Counted from the stretch's first letter, positions 9,701 through 20,952 are shown. The stretch: DNA of 64,000 nucleotides from Phoronis australis (GCA_002633005.1 NMRA01000231.1:312082-376081), one strand, 5' to 3'. Numbers and translations are program-made. The notes: generated by a model not told the origin, from the sequence alone.

Positions 9701-12139
9701 AGATAACGACAAGAGTTCGCATTTAGTAATAAAATACAAAACAATGAATTTTGTTATTTTATAGATCCTGTCAAAGCTAATAACATGACGTCTATCCGGC
9801 CCAACAACAGTCCCTAAAATGAGTTTTTGACAGCAAACCGATGATGTCACCTAAACACCGATTAAACATTAACCATGTAACAAAGGAGTTTCCAAATGAA
9901 TCCTGCCTTCTAGACTAGTTTCTAAATTACCCAAAAGCTCTCGCGAAGTTTTTGATTATGGCACTAGATTGCATGCTAATTTGTAAATTTGTATCAGCTG
10001 ACAGTCCATGAGGTTGGGGATGGATTGCTTGACAAGTCTATTGCCTTATGTGATGTACCCATATGTATATATATGTATATGAATATGTACATGTATATTT
10101 ATATGACTATGTTTATGAATATGTATATGCATATGCACGTATATATGTGTACATGTACACACGAGAAACACCCAGTGGGTACATTTATGTGCAAATCCGT
10201 AACGAATAAGTTCCGACACGCGTCAATCTAGCTACCCAGGGAATCAGGACGCGGGAAAAGTTAAACACCACGATCGTCCTCTGTCTTTAATTCCACAAGC
10301 ATTCGTTGCTAATTACAGCATTACTTCTTTTTCATGAGCTTGCTATATTTATAAAGGACATCAACGATTTGCGGACAATAAGCAAGAAAAGGGCTTGCGG
10401 AATAAACACTAGAGCTCATGATCACCTGCATAATAATCATGAAATAGGCCCAGTGTGAAACAATTTCACATTCATAACGTTTTGAAAATATTTTTATTTT
10501 ATTAGAGTTGGGTGTGAATTATGTGGTGTTCGACACTTGGAATCCTGGTCATACCACTCAATCTATAATAGTTAGTTACCACCCACCAACCCCACCTTCC
10601 CGATTATAGCCTATATATGCCTGCGGTTATCTGTAAAATTCTCAACGTGAATCCGCTGGTTGTATATGAATCATCAATTACCTCTTTATAGACTCGGCCC
10701 CAGTTGTTTCCCACACCTAGTTCTGCCGTGCCACCGGGTCCATGTTGAATGTCGTTCAGGTCGACCTTGATACTTCTGAGATTGTACAAATTGATTTGAA
10801 GACTTCCAGCCGCGATGTTTCTACGAAACGAGATAGACATGCAATGATTCTTGCAGAAATAATTCTCATCCCTTCTTTCAAGGAATAATAGCATGTCAGG
10901 TACACTGCCACTTATCATATTATTCAAGACGGAAGAGATGTCTGACTTTTGCGACTGATGCGAGTGGCCTTCCTTTAGCCGGACATTATGGCAGTTTTCG
11001 TGAATGAACAAACAAGAAGCAAAAAAATCTGTGGTTGTTGTTTTATAGTTCCGTCGAAATGACCAATTTGAAAATTGTACGCGAACTGTAAAATACGACT
11101 GTTACTCGGACATAGAGAGCATAGCCTGGCTAGAAAGTGATCGTTCACCTGTACCGCATGTGAACTTCACATAGAAAAAATATAGCAAACTGTTGGGAAA
11201 GTGCTAACAATTCAGTGATGTGTAGAATGAACTACATCGATACGCTAACCTTTATTCAGTATATTTGGGGGGGGGGGGGGGNNNNNNNNNNNNNNNNNNN
11301 NNNNNNNNNNNNNNNNNNNNNNNNNNNNNNNNNNNNNNNNNNNNNNNNNNNNNNNNNNNNNNNNNNNNNNNNNNNNNNNNNNNNNNNNNNNNNNNNNNNN
11401 NNNNNNNNNNNNNNNNNNNNNNNNNNNNNNNNNNNNNNNNNNNNNNNNNNNNNNNNNNNNNNNNNNNNNNNNNNNNNNNNNNNNNNNNNNNNNGGCTAGT
11501 ACATAAGAAATGAGCAGATGATATAGTAAACAAGTACCCAATTGAACTACACCGTCCACAAGACAATTTGCGAGAAGTACAGTTTGTATATCGTCAACAA
11601 AACACTATTTCATACTTCTAATTTAGACGAAACGCGGCACCATACGACGCGGTTCACGGCCGCTTTTATTAGTGATGAGAGCAATTGCCGTGTGACAGTC
11701 AAGGTTTCACCTTGAAAACATCTCCATCTTACCTTCCAATAAAATCGTGACCGGACGTGATGACTGAAAGGCGAATGTTGTACTTGGTGGCAAAAAGAAC
11801 ACATTCCTTTACGTCGTTTTGAGACGCGACCTCCACAATGATTCCGGGTTTAGTTATATAGCGCTGGCTCATTATTAAATCTTCCGTGTCTTTTTTGTAT
11901 TTCGACGATTCCATTGAAAAGTCGTTTACTTTTCCATAGTCCACAACCTGAAGCAAGGTTCCGCTCACTTTTCCCTTCAGCTCGTCGATTTCCGCCTGTG
12001 ACGGCCAACAAGATTGGTCTGGTTCACACCATTCGCGCTCAGTGCCTGGCTGGTACGGGTCCCTACCACTTTCGGCCGCGAGGGCATTGGCAACAACAAA
12101 TGAGAGGGTCGAGACAATCAGTCCTAACCGGTCGAACAT
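3469..12139 (-). CDS. Secreted FAD-linked oxidoreductase (PCMH / berberine-bridge type), seven exons
   Basis: Complete gene, 572 codons plus stop, assembled from exons 12139-11733, 10820-10682 (or its duplicate 9278-9140), 8135-7877, 7301-7092, 6031-5714, 4276-4131 and 3708-3469. All junctions are GT-AG and phases match. Residues 1-21 form a signal peptide. The FAD_binding_4 fold covers about 85-300: SGHDFIG holds His131, the expected covalent 8-alpha FAD ligand; YTLGGGHS and WALRGGGGGTFG bind the cofactor. The C-terminal BBE domain contains GYINEPD, WGDNY and KKKWDP. Where bicovalent enzymes have a cysteine (GGxC), this protein has GGAS, so a single covalent flavin link is predicted. The last 15 residues are hydrophobic, possibly a GPI signal. 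The motifs resemble fungal secreted members most. The substrate is unknown; the family oxidises alcohols, sugars or alkaloids with O2. Confidence 0.9.
4131..4276 (-). CDS. Oxidoreductase exon 6
   Basis: 146 bases, phase 1 in and 0 out, encoding GRATDFSDDSASVV through VINVALEAAKK. The acceptor is TTTTAG and the donor GTACGA. The exon has no ATG and is under 50 codons, so it was found by joining phases of its neighbours and by similarity of position to the segment before the BBE domain. Confidence 0.8.
4411..4675. mobile_element. MITE-like element in oxidoreductase 3' intron region
   Basis: A 265-base segment begins CAGTGGCGTGCAGAGGC and ends GCCTCTGTCACTG, an imperfect terminal inverted repeat (CAGTG and CAGAGGC blocks). 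The interior has C-rich runs and no coding potential. It lies in the intron between exons 5 and 6. I see no clear target duplication. Confidence 0.35.
5714..6031 (-). CDS. Oxidoreductase exon 5 (substrate domain)
   Basis: 318 bases, phase 1 in and out. It encodes GIHFGYITVSMVHWGNYSHA followed by a Trp-rich stretch (RAWGPSWAYSKCN, SFWEMW) and WSRVFIYSG. The acceptor is TTATTAAG and the donor GTTTGT, which is weaker than the others. Confidence 0.85.
7092..7301 (-). CDS. Oxidoreductase exon 4
   Basis: 210 bases, phase 1 in and out. It completes the GGGGGTFGIVTKVKF motif that closes the FAD domain, then runs into the substrate domain (KFFKFFGSFVKTLPREWGG). The donor is GTTAGT. Confidence 0.88.
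7877..8135 (-). CDS. Oxidoreductase exon 3 (FAD-binding core)
   Basis: Starts in phase 0 after a T-rich tract and CAG with LDEKYKRVIVGGASPLVSMG, then the glycine-rich YTLGGGHSPMTRKLGL motif and ADLFWALRGG. It ends in phase 1 before GTGAGG. The GGAS segment takes the place of the cysteine-bearing loop of bicovalent enzymes. Confidence 0.88.
8115..9335. repeat. Left copy of a 1.2 kb duplication ending at a single N
   Basis: The sequence from CCGTTTATATTTTTC to CATCCCTTCTT is repeated at 9337-10876 with scattered substitutions and one insertion. It spans the 5' end of exon 3, an intron and a whole exon 2. The lone N at 9336 marks the join. Confidence 0.9.
9140..9278 (-). CDS. Duplicate of oxidoreductase exon 2 (left copy, likely assembly artefact)
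   Basis: Same 139-base exon with the same splice signals as 10682-10820, in a near-identical segment that ends at the single N at 9336. Only one of the two can be used in a functional transcript. Confidence 0.6.
10061..10160. repeat. TATG/TACATG-rich microsatellite
   Basis: Degenerate ATATGTATATG repeats inside the insertion that distinguishes the two duplicate copies. Confidence 0.8.
10682..10820 (-). CDS. Oxidoreductase exon 2 (right copy)
   Basis: 139 bases, phase 2 in and phase 0 out, encoding NIAAGSLQINLYNLRSIKVD through GNNWGRVYKE. The acceptor is TTTCGTAG and the donor GTAATT. An exon encoding the same protein is repeated at 9140-9278. As 139 is not a multiple of three, splicing in both copies would break the frame. 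Confidence 0.82.
11267..11493. other. Poly-G run and 212-base assembly gap
   Basis: Fifteen Gs lead straight into Ns from 11282 to 11493. Sequencing probably failed at the homopolymer. The gap is inside intron 1 of the oxidoreductase gene. Confidence 0.95.
11733..12139 (-). CDS. Oxidoreductase exon 1 (signal peptide and start of FAD domain)
   Basis: Start chosen at the ATG at 12139 because it opens directly on a hydrophobic signal peptide (MFDRLGLIVSTLSFVVANALA); an upstream in-frame ATG at 12181 would bury it. The exon ends at GGA AG before GTAAGA (phase 2), so the Arg of FIGR is completed by exon 2. A possible acceptor (ATCCACAG) just upstream suggests a 5' UTR intron. The exon includes the PGIIVEVASQNDV segment typical of the N-terminal FAD subdomain, and His131. 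Confidence 0.88.
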
Positions 12140-14440
12140 TATCGTGCTATAAAGGCCTCTGTGGATGTGCAAATTTGGCAATCTGTGATGCTTGGTTTGA
12201 GTATTTACTCGTAGCGATTGCGAAATACCTAGGCTATCTTCGTCGCCGGGCTACACATGACACGCCGACCTACATCTTACAATCACTGTCCTATAAAGGT
12301 TTGGTTCACAAATCGCCGCGGCCCAAATCAACGTGTTTTGATCAAATACCATGCAGTCTCAAATGTGTTATTCATGTATGTATATCCATGGGTCATAGTT
12401 GCCTTCACCCGGCCATATAGTAGTCACTGCATGCGCTCAGTCAACAAAAGCCAGTTCAGGTATAGGCCTACATGTACGCCAATGATTGTATTGATTTAAA
12501 TATTCTATTGAAGGCCTACAATAAATTTGACCAACATTACTGACCTAGTTTGGTCATTGAGAATTTCGCAATCAACGCGACTTGAGTCTAGCAGCACTGT
12601 ACATTATAATTTTGGAAACCCGTGTAAAAATTGCTCGGGCCACTTTTTCCGACGTTGAATGTACATGTATCGCGTTGAAAACGAGTCAATGGCCGCCGGC
12701 TATATTCAACGTACATGTATGGTTTCGTTGCGGCCGGGGGCGGGTATTGTATGAGGGCTTTGGTACGGTAAGCACCCTACGGTGACTGATTAACGATAAC
12801 TATAGGGCCCTCGGCTGTGTTCAACTGTGGGCCTCCTTTTCTTAAAGTCCCTACATAACGGCCAATATGCCTTTTGAACATGTTAAATATATGTATCATT
12901 GATCGACATAAACATATCATCCCTTTCTTTTACTCCTGACCTAGCTATTTACGACCCCATCAGGAACCCCATTTAGCGCCGAAAAGAAACTTTAGGGGGC
13001 GCTCGTTCTAATTGACGCAAATGACATCGTTGTAACCCAAGACGTCGTCCCTACAGTAGGGCCTACAGTCCATTGCCACAGGAAACTTACCTTACGGTGA
13101 CGGGTGCAGTCTATTTCAATCACTGACAGAGTTTCAAAATTACATCTGTTCGAGACAACAACGTTCAAATACTATACGTAACTTATCTCGACACTTCCAC
13201 GTGCATGTAACATCCTACAATTATAGTCACTGTGTCTCGATAGTCTAGCGTCGCCGAAGTCAGTATCGCGTTCTCGGTGGGGACCACTTACTCGTACGCT
13301 TATTTACAAAGACGTCGGGGTCTAACGAACCAATTAAAGTCGGTAGAGGGTCCCTGCGTCGGTGGCGGACAGGAAGCGAAAGGCTCACGCGCAGCACGAT
13401 AAAAAAGAATGACCGGGAATTTTTCGCACTTGGGTCAGAAAATCATAATACCTTGCCTTGGACGGACGTTACGGCGGAGAGTTCAATGAAATGTACGGCG
13501 AAATGGAAGATTAAGGAAATGTAGAAACAACGTTTGCGCCGTTCAAACCATGGGAATCCGAGTGCAGTGTAACAGAAGGGGGAGAGGGGGAGGAGGGAAC
13601 CGGCCAATTGTCACGAAACATGCTACGGACCCTCTCGGAGGCGATGTTTGTTGATGGTGAGAAAAAATATCAACGAAATTGCTTTACGTTAGAATTCAAA
13701 ATTAAACCGACGTTATTTCTTGCGGTCGAAAATTGGAGAAATTATGTAGCAAAAATTTCCCGTGAAATTCCAAATACATTTAGTTATTTCAACCAGGTTT
13801 CTTTCGCCATCATTTCCATGAAGTAAAATATAATTTTATGAGCATACGCTGCGACATCGGCACATTCAAATTAAGTTGAAATTGTGTCGGATGTCACTTT
13901 CTACCCGAATAGTATGCATTGGATTAAATTCTAACACAACAGTATAGGTCAACTGGTCAGTTTGTATGTCTGAGATCGACACAAACAACAGGCCGTCAGA
14001 AATGTCTAAAAAACTGAGGTACGGGCAAAGTACCAAACAAAAACAAACGACAGACGAAACAAACACAACGATTATGTCGCCGCCTCGACACCACAAAATT
14101 CGTCATTTTTATCACTNATTATTCTTCATTAGAAGACAAAGGCAATTTACACAAGGCGTTCGAAACTTAGCCCGTAGACGACGCAGCTAGCTGCACGTCG
14201 ATTACTGAAGCCTGCAGGAAAGTCACTACCATCGACTGCCGGGTGCCCTTGAAATTAAGTCTGGTCACTGTGACTTTTTGTCTTTTATGTCATGTTGCAG
14301 ACCAGTCTGTGTTACATACTCTAAATCAAGTGTCTGGGAGATTGCTTCGCAGGCAACTTGTTGCTTATTTCAACGACATTCTTAGTAACTTGACCTATCT
14401 GTATGCATTTAGAAAAGGTTATGGTTGCCAAGACTTATAA
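12140..14440. other. Upstream region of the oxidoreductase gene, no other gene seen
   Basis: The region is relatively rich in CpG around 13.0-13.6 kb, suggesting a promoter or a 5' UTR exon, but I could not place a start site. An isolated N lies at 14117. ORFs here show no recognisable family. Confidence 0.4.
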
Positions 14441-14454
14441 GGTCTATTAAGGTT

Positions 14455-15310
14455 TATTGCCTCAGTATCCACTCGGCTGATCGATCGACTTGTCAAAAGC
14501 ATTTGACTGCCTTCAACATAAGTTAGGTTGTTCACAAGACGCCCCACTGAAAGTTAAGACTGCACGTGAATAAGGTAATTGACACCTCCGGTTCCAAAAG
14601 GGATCCCCAAGGTTTTGTTTTTATTTATGATGTTGTGTCTCTACTTAGTGGTAAATGCAATCTGTACAACTATGCATGCAGATGGCAAGACACTATAGTA
14701 CACATTGACAACTCTATTGAAAATATTACAGGCTCATTGAACATATTGCTTTAGCTTAGTTTAATGTCAACCATATGTATGCAAACTACAGAAAAAACCC
14801 AGGCCATGGTTTTCAGTAAAGAACCCTTACTTGACCGTCGCTTCCTTCAATTTAGCGTGTGCCAGGTCTGTTAAGCTTCTAGGTGTTACTGTAGAAGGCA
14901 AACTCAGTTTCCATTGTCATGTTGATAACATCGCTAACAAGTCATCCGGCATTTGTTGCCATTTGCTAGACATTGACATCAAGTCAGAAACTATATTTTG
15001 CCTTTGTTAGGCCCTTTTTATCTAATGTCCCTTTGTTCCTTAGTTTGGTGTGTCGTATCCAGAGGAGTAGAAAGCATATAGAGAAAGTCTAATGGCCTTA
15101 AGGTTTCTCTTTAATGAGTTCCTCGTATTCAGCATTGTCATTTGGGGCAAACTCAATCACGCTGCCAGAATGAAATTACTAGGGATTGAAGTTTTCAAAC
15201 ATGTGAAGGGTAATCATGGTCCTTGTTCAGTGCAAAAGTTCACTATTCGGAAGCTGCCCTTTAATGTCAGGGGGGACGACCTATAGTTGACGGTTGCACG
15301 GCTCCGGCAA
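14455..15310 (+). pseudogene. Decayed LINE reverse transcriptase fragment
   Basis: Broken frames on the plus strand match the order of a CR1/L2-like non-LTR reverse transcriptase: SKAFDCL near 14495, VSLLSGKCNLYNYA then DTIVH around 14630-14710 (the YADD box is disrupted), KLLGVTVEGKLSFH around 14870, and a thumb/C-terminal segment ALRFLFNEF with EVFKHVKG and RKLPFNVRG up to 15290. Several stops and frameshifts are present. The element is truncated at both ends. Confidence 0.65.
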
Positions 15311-15950
15311 TACGACAACTTATCAGGGGACAAACTCGATTAAACAAATGTGTTACGTGTTGTGTACTGATTTAGGCACTTTCAGCGGTAGACTGGAAAG
15401 TTTTTTGTTTTTTGAAACAGGAATGTATCTGTCAGCACTTCATGTATAATTATGTCTTTTGATAAGTGAAGTAAGATATAACTGTCAATGTAATATACGT
15501 TTCATTGTATAAATCTCATCTACTGCATCTTTGTATAGTCTCCTCATATTTTATCGGTTTACTAGCACTTATGCTAATGGTGTCTTGTTTTGCTTTGTCC
15601 TTCACTGAAGTGAAATAAGCATTTTACTTACGTACTCACTAACACTAAGCCGACAGTCGTGGTACTATATGACGTCACTGCATGTCTCTAATCGTTCAAC
15701 ACTATCTGACGGGATCGAGCATGGTACGATGTAGGGTAGAATACAAAAACCAAAACACATTTGTTAGCGTTTAAGCGGTAACAGTTTCGCAACATAGAAA
15801 ACTGTCACTAAGTATTCGTGGCGAATGTTTCTTTAAGTTGGGGTTTGTGTATTTAAGTGCTTACTAGTCATGTACATGTGGTGCCTGCAGGACTTTAGTT
15901 GACCCAAACGTTGTAGGCCGAAAAATTGTTAAGACTTCATAGCACGGGGC
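15311..15950. other. No gene seen
   Basis: AT-rich spacer between the LINE relic and the satellite-like array, with nothing recognisable. Confidence 0.5.
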
Positions 15951-17410
15951 AGATTGGTTAATTTCGTTTTCTTACGCCATGCCTGCAAGCGGTGCGATAA
16001 GCGGTGCAGTTCTCGGAACTTAGAACATTTAAAGCCCCCCGCCTGTGCACCGAGACGCACGTCTTTCGTAACCGGCAAACAATGGCCGATGAACAGTGCT
16101 TTTCTTGGGACTTAAAACTTTTAGAAATTCGCAAATACCATCCCGGGAACTGGCCTGGCTGTGGACATAAGGCGCAACACGGGAAAGCAAACATACCGAA
16201 ATTGAAGTAAGCGCCTCTTGGCCCGTGCGGCACAAGCTCCTGCGTGGTCACCGCGTGATGCAACTCCACAGCCGTTGATATGCACCGTGTATAGGCCATT
16301 GCTACCTGTTTCAGAAGGTCTTCTTGTGCTAACAGAGGGTCTTGAAGTTTTTTCTAAGTTCCGAGAAAATTGCACTGTTTATCGCCAATTATTACCTATT
16401 TCATAAATGGGTCTTTGAATTTTTTTAAGTAGGCTGGAGAAAAGCACCGATCGGTAATTGTTATCGGCCCCTCTCAGTTCTGCAAAAGGCAGACCTGCGG
16501 CCGGGGGTGGCCACTCAAGTATTACCAATCGGCCGGGTGGGCATGCATTAAGACAACCTCAGTCGGCAGGCAAACAGCCCGAAATTGAATTTGAACAAGC
16601 GCAAGCTGGTCGGAATGGCAAGCTCCCGCGTGGTCGCCTCGAGATGCAGTTCACAGCCGTAGCGGCACATGTACCTCTCCGGTTTGGCTTCTGCAAAATT
16701 AAAAAGATATTCAAATTCCCAGAAAAGCACAGTATTTCGTCCATTGTGACCGGTTTCGACTAGGGTGCCTTGTGTAGAACCATTGCACGTAGAACCGTTG
16801 GTCACTAGGGTGCGACTCAGAACAGGATACTGCAAGAACACCCGAAATCTAGTAGCCGATCGACCAAACCGTGGGCAGGGCAACCGCGGCAAGCAAACAC
16901 CCCGAAATTAAACTTGAATAAGCCCAAACTGTCCAGTGTGGCAAGCTCAGTCCCGCGTGCTCGCCTTGCACTACAGTCCACAGTCAGGTCTGTCACTGTC
17001 GGGCTGGCCTCTGCGAATTTTCCAAGTCCCAAAAGCACCGTTTATCGGCCATTGTCACCACTTTCAGAAATGGACATTAAAATTTTTTTCCCGAGAAAAT
17101 CATCGTTTATCAGCCAGTGTTATTGGCATTGTTAGAAGTAGCTTTTTTGCAAAGTGCAGGGGCGAACCACTACAGCGGTCGGCAGTGGTCGAGAACCTGA
17201 TACGTCAACCTGGACAAGCGTACAACCCGAAGGCAAAATTACTGAGCCGTAGTACAAGATGCCGTGCCACAGCGCAGTGGCATATCATCGAGGGTTGCAC
17301 CCTGCGTTTGCCAGGCGGTAGAACGCCACGCCTGAAGTTGACGAAACTGCTAGTGGCAGTGCTTTTTTCCCACCTTTCTCCGCCGACCGAGAAACGGTCG
17401 TGCTAGCGGG
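15950..17410. repeat. Divergent tandem array, unit about 320-380 bases
   Basis: Blocks recur in the same order: GCAAACA..CCGAAATT near 16187, 16567 and 16887, and a related CCCGAAGGCAAAATT near 17225. Each of the first three is followed by a GCAAGCTC..CGCGTGNTCGCC segment with CACAGNC, and later by a TATCGGCCATTGTNACC..TTTCAG segment (about 16301, 16740, 17042). It is more GC-rich than its surroundings and opens spurious ORFs on both strands. It behaves as an old satellite or the arrayed tail of a transposon. Confidence 0.65.
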
Positions 17411-19880
17411 CGGTGTGCATAAATGATTGAATTTGGCGCAGGATTCTTGGGTGGATCAGGATATGATCATTTTCCTAGCCCATAAAATAGTGAATCTAAG
17501 ACGTACCGCTCTAAATCGTTCCAAATATACTAAGCAGGTAAGCTAGAGAGTTCTGATTTTACCAGAAACTGACTAGGCATTGGTTTAGTCTGATCGTACT
17601 CGGCACATAAATGACGCGCCGCGACAAGCCAACTTATAGTACCTGTCCACAGGTCAGCTACATGTATGAGCAGTAACTGCCAGTTCTCTCAAGCTCCGAA
17701 GACCAAGACCAATGACTTTTATGAGGGTAACATGTACGTGTAAATCAAAAGTTGTTATACGATGATGCAGTAAGTTTATTAGCCAGCCTTTCAGAAATAG
17801 GTATAATAATTTGGTTACCACGGCATTAGTCCGTATACCGAGGAACCGTCGTGTGATTCGAATGAAAATCACTGATGTATTTTGCTGCCTAAAATCAGGC
17901 TTGTGAATATTTTTCGTCAACTTAACGTCACCAGTGTTTCTTACTTGCTAAAGGTAACTGTCGTGAGTGTTCATCCCTGAGACATAAATACCTCATACGT
18001 GTAGTTGCAGTTACATTTTGAACAAAGCTTATGCATCTTTAAAAAGTTTTTCGTCAACTTTACACCGAACGTTTTTCTACACAAAAATGCTCATGCAACC
18101 AAAATGATGACCATACATGTTTGCTAGGCTCATTTGATAGTTCGACGACAGTGCTTTCGAAAAGTAGGCCTGCAGAGGAAATGCAGCGTTTTCGACATTT
18201 GTTTTTTCAAAGACAGCGCTACACGTCATATACACAAAGAAAAGTGACCATCTAAGACAGTAAAGGTAACGAGATCTGTAAAACGCTTGTCATTTGAAAA
18301 AGTATGTCAAGCAGACATCCAAATGCAGTTTACCGTTATTGTACAATAGACGCGAGTGAACAGGTAGCACCTGCCAGCTTACCGAAGCAGACGAAAGCTC
18401 TGATTGGCAATTTCTGGAGTATAGATCAGGACGATTTGTAACTCTCAAGTCTATACGCTCTGAGATACAATCAACATCAATTTTTGTTATCCATTAAATG
18501 GCCCATGTTACGTTCTTCTCATTTATTTTGTCAGTGGGTACCAAAACTTACGGTATTGAAGGTACCGACAGACGGTGCTCTCGCAGGATATAATTATTGT
18601 TTAAAATGAAATGTTGATTACTGGGTAAAATGTAAAATTTAAAACATATTCTAAGTTGTAGCAAGGTATAGCTTTTACTGAAGCTAAATGTGTTCATCTT
18701 ATTCCAGGAATCTCAAAGTTTGACTTGAAGTGCGTAATAGTTATAAAACTGCCACTGTTGACTTGTAGGCCTCCTGCAGAGAAGAAAGGCTCTCGAATTT
18801 TAGGACCGAACACAACAATTGGGCAAGTCTCGTAGGGCTGAAGGTGCTGTGCAAAGCTGAAGAACGAATTAAAGATAGTGTTTCTAGTTTTTGTTCTTTT
18901 TTCTACAATGGAAAATCTTCACTTTAAAAAGTGTTTAAATATAGTATGCAATACATGTAGTTAAATAAGAAATGCTCTCATTCTGTGGAGCATGCAAAGA
19001 CTACAAGTGTGTCAACTGTAGAGAGTGAAACATTTCGTCCATCGTTTGGTATTTTTCCTACCCGTGGCTGACAAATGCAGCTTTATTTGTGATTCTTTGA
19101 ATACCACCTCTGAACGCGACCAGTTCCCAGTAGAACTGTTTTCTGGTATCCATGTTTCATTTTATTAATATGGATATTCTAAATACAGAAAACGTTCAGA
19201 AGTGCCAGTTAAAAGCAATCGCGTAACTATCTCAAGGATTAATTTGAACTGCTAATCTTTAAGCGTTGCGTGGAACCAGTTTCTTGCGAGAAAAGCAACA
19301 TCCCGCAAAAGTTCGTAAAATCATCCAATCGCAAGAAGAGTGTTTTGCGAGTATGCTCGGGATCTTAATAATCTATCATGGCAAGATAACGACCACTGAA
19401 ATGATTGGTTCGTGAGGTTGTGGGATTGAGTTCATTGTTTCGTTCCGTAAGTGAAGATTTATCTCCGCAAAGGCAAGCTAATGTCTTATGATGTGCAGAA
19501 CTCAGCCCTTGGAAAGTCCCAACAGAGGGAACCGCTGTACCCAGTGTCTTGGTTCATACTATTCCACAGGTAGAAACAGTTTAGGAAATAAGAAATAAAA
19601 TTACCACATGGTGACACAGCGGTAATCGGATCCACCCGAAAGAATTCCCCATGCCAACATTTTCACCGACGTCCATAGAAATTCATTTGTCAGATTTTAC
19701 TGAGATCATTCAAGGGCATTAAAATATTCAAACACAAATGCAATGAAATTCTACTAGAGGCACTACAATAGTAAGATCCTTCCAAAATCAGTTATATTCA
19801 TACTTTTGTCAGTAGGATTGCTTACCAATTATCAATAACTATTATTTAGAGGTTTTGGCGGTTGCAGAATTGTACGGAAA
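17411..19880. other. No gene seen
   Basis: AT-rich, no convincing ORF, no RNA gene and no clear repeat structure by eye. Confidence 0.5.
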
Positions 19881-20560
19881 AAATCGATGAAAAAAAGACT
19901 GGTCATCAGGTGGCACAAAACTTAACGAATCGTTCCTAAAATGGAAGGGCGTTGTCGTCTCATTTAGAAATCTTTTTGCCAAATTTCACGAAAATCCGTC
20001 GAAAAGCTATGAAAATACAGCGTGGCCATCTTCAGCAGGGACACATCTGCCATTTTTTAATGATCATTTGAACGGTTTGACGGAAGAGAAGCGGATGCCA
20101 AAAACATTCAAAATTACAAAATGTCCACTAGGTCAATAGTCCACAAAATGTCGAATCCATCTAAAAAGGGACCGTCGTCTCCTTTATAGACACCTATTTG
20201 CTAAATGCCATAAAACTCCATCAAAAACATCAACCGTAAAAAATAAACAAAATCTACGTTGGAGACACAGCTGTGGTGTTGTAGTAAGGTTCATAGCAAC
20301 ACAACTGCCAAATCTCATACGTTCCTGCAGGGAGTTCAGAAGATACAGTTCATACAAGCTGACGCCGGACGCCGTGGCAGAGTTGGCGGTATTATGCATC
20401 CACATACGTATACTTATGTGTGCCAAACAACAGATGATTTGGAAAACGTTGAATTTGACGCCTTGTTAGTCTTCGATCCAAGGGCGAGCTACACTCTTTC
20501 TCACTGCCACGAGGTGGAATTTCGCAGTTACAAACACTGTAGCTGGGTTCCGTGCAAACG
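19880..20560. repeat. Dispersed repeat copy sharing blocks with those near 39 kb and 46 kb
   Basis: Shares motifs with 38560-39970: TCAGGTGGCACAAAA, a CATAAAACTCC..TCAAAAAC segment, GTTCAGAAGATACAGTT and a GACGCCGGACGCC block. The last aligns with TTCAGTAGTACAGCTGCGG and CCGGACGCC near 39930. Non-coding. Confidence 0.5.
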
Positions 20561-20640
20561 GCAACAGCAACAACGACGACAGTTTAAAATTTATATATTT
20601 ATATAATTCCAATTATAAGCAAATAAATGTCTGTTTTCTA

Positions 20641-20646
20641 TTTATT
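20641..20646 (-). terminator. Poly(A) signal of the cysteine-rich peptide gene
   Basis: AATAAA on the minus strand, about 110 bases past the stop codon at 20756, a usual distance for cleavage shortly downstream. Confidence 0.55.
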
Positions 20647-20755
20647 GCAAGTAATTACGTTCATTTTGGTAATTATTAATCTACCGTAAAACGGAAGAAT
20701 TTGTATACAATTGAAAATGAACACGATGGTTGTAAAATTCTAGCAATGTCCCCAG

Positions 20756-20952
20756 TTAGTTCTCCGGGAGACATTTATATTCTCCATAAGCCACGATCCT
20801 CCTCTTGGACACTGCTATGGGAACCACTGGCTTGACTGGCCCAATTACTGGAGTATCCACCTGTGTGCAGCGAGTGTCCTTAACGCAGCCACACGAGTCC
20901 AAGCGCATCCCGGCACAGCTACCCTCCTCTGGGATGTAGTTCATACACCGTC
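20756..20952 (-). CDS. Cysteine-rich peptide exon 3 (Cys 5-10)
   Basis: 197 bases starting in phase 1 after CTCTTTTAG. Encodes RCMNYIPEEGSC, the DSCGCVKDTRC motif, a proline/valine-rich linker, then EYKCLPEN and stop. Confidence 0.82.

Larger units (their letters stand above)
9337..10876. repeat. Right copy of the same duplication, with an extra 330-base insertion
   Basis: Matches 8115-9335 but carries an unmatched block at about 9904-10228, rich in TATG repeats. The pattern (near identity, indel polymorphism, single-N junction) is that of two alleles placed in tandem, though a recent real duplication cannot be excluded. Confidence 0.85.

Noticed and set aside
11215-11566. Several overlapping ORFs of 82-104 codons
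   Set aside because: They run through the 212 Ns and the poly-G run; the open frames are an artefact of unknown bases.
11914-12420. Plus-strand ORF of 168 codons
   Set aside because: Most of it is antisense to oxidoreductase exon 1, which has a signal peptide, correct splice site and family motifs.
15958-17406. Overlapping ORFs of 60-156 codons on both strands
   Set aside because: They come from the GC-rich tandem array; the frames differ between units and have no recognisable domain.
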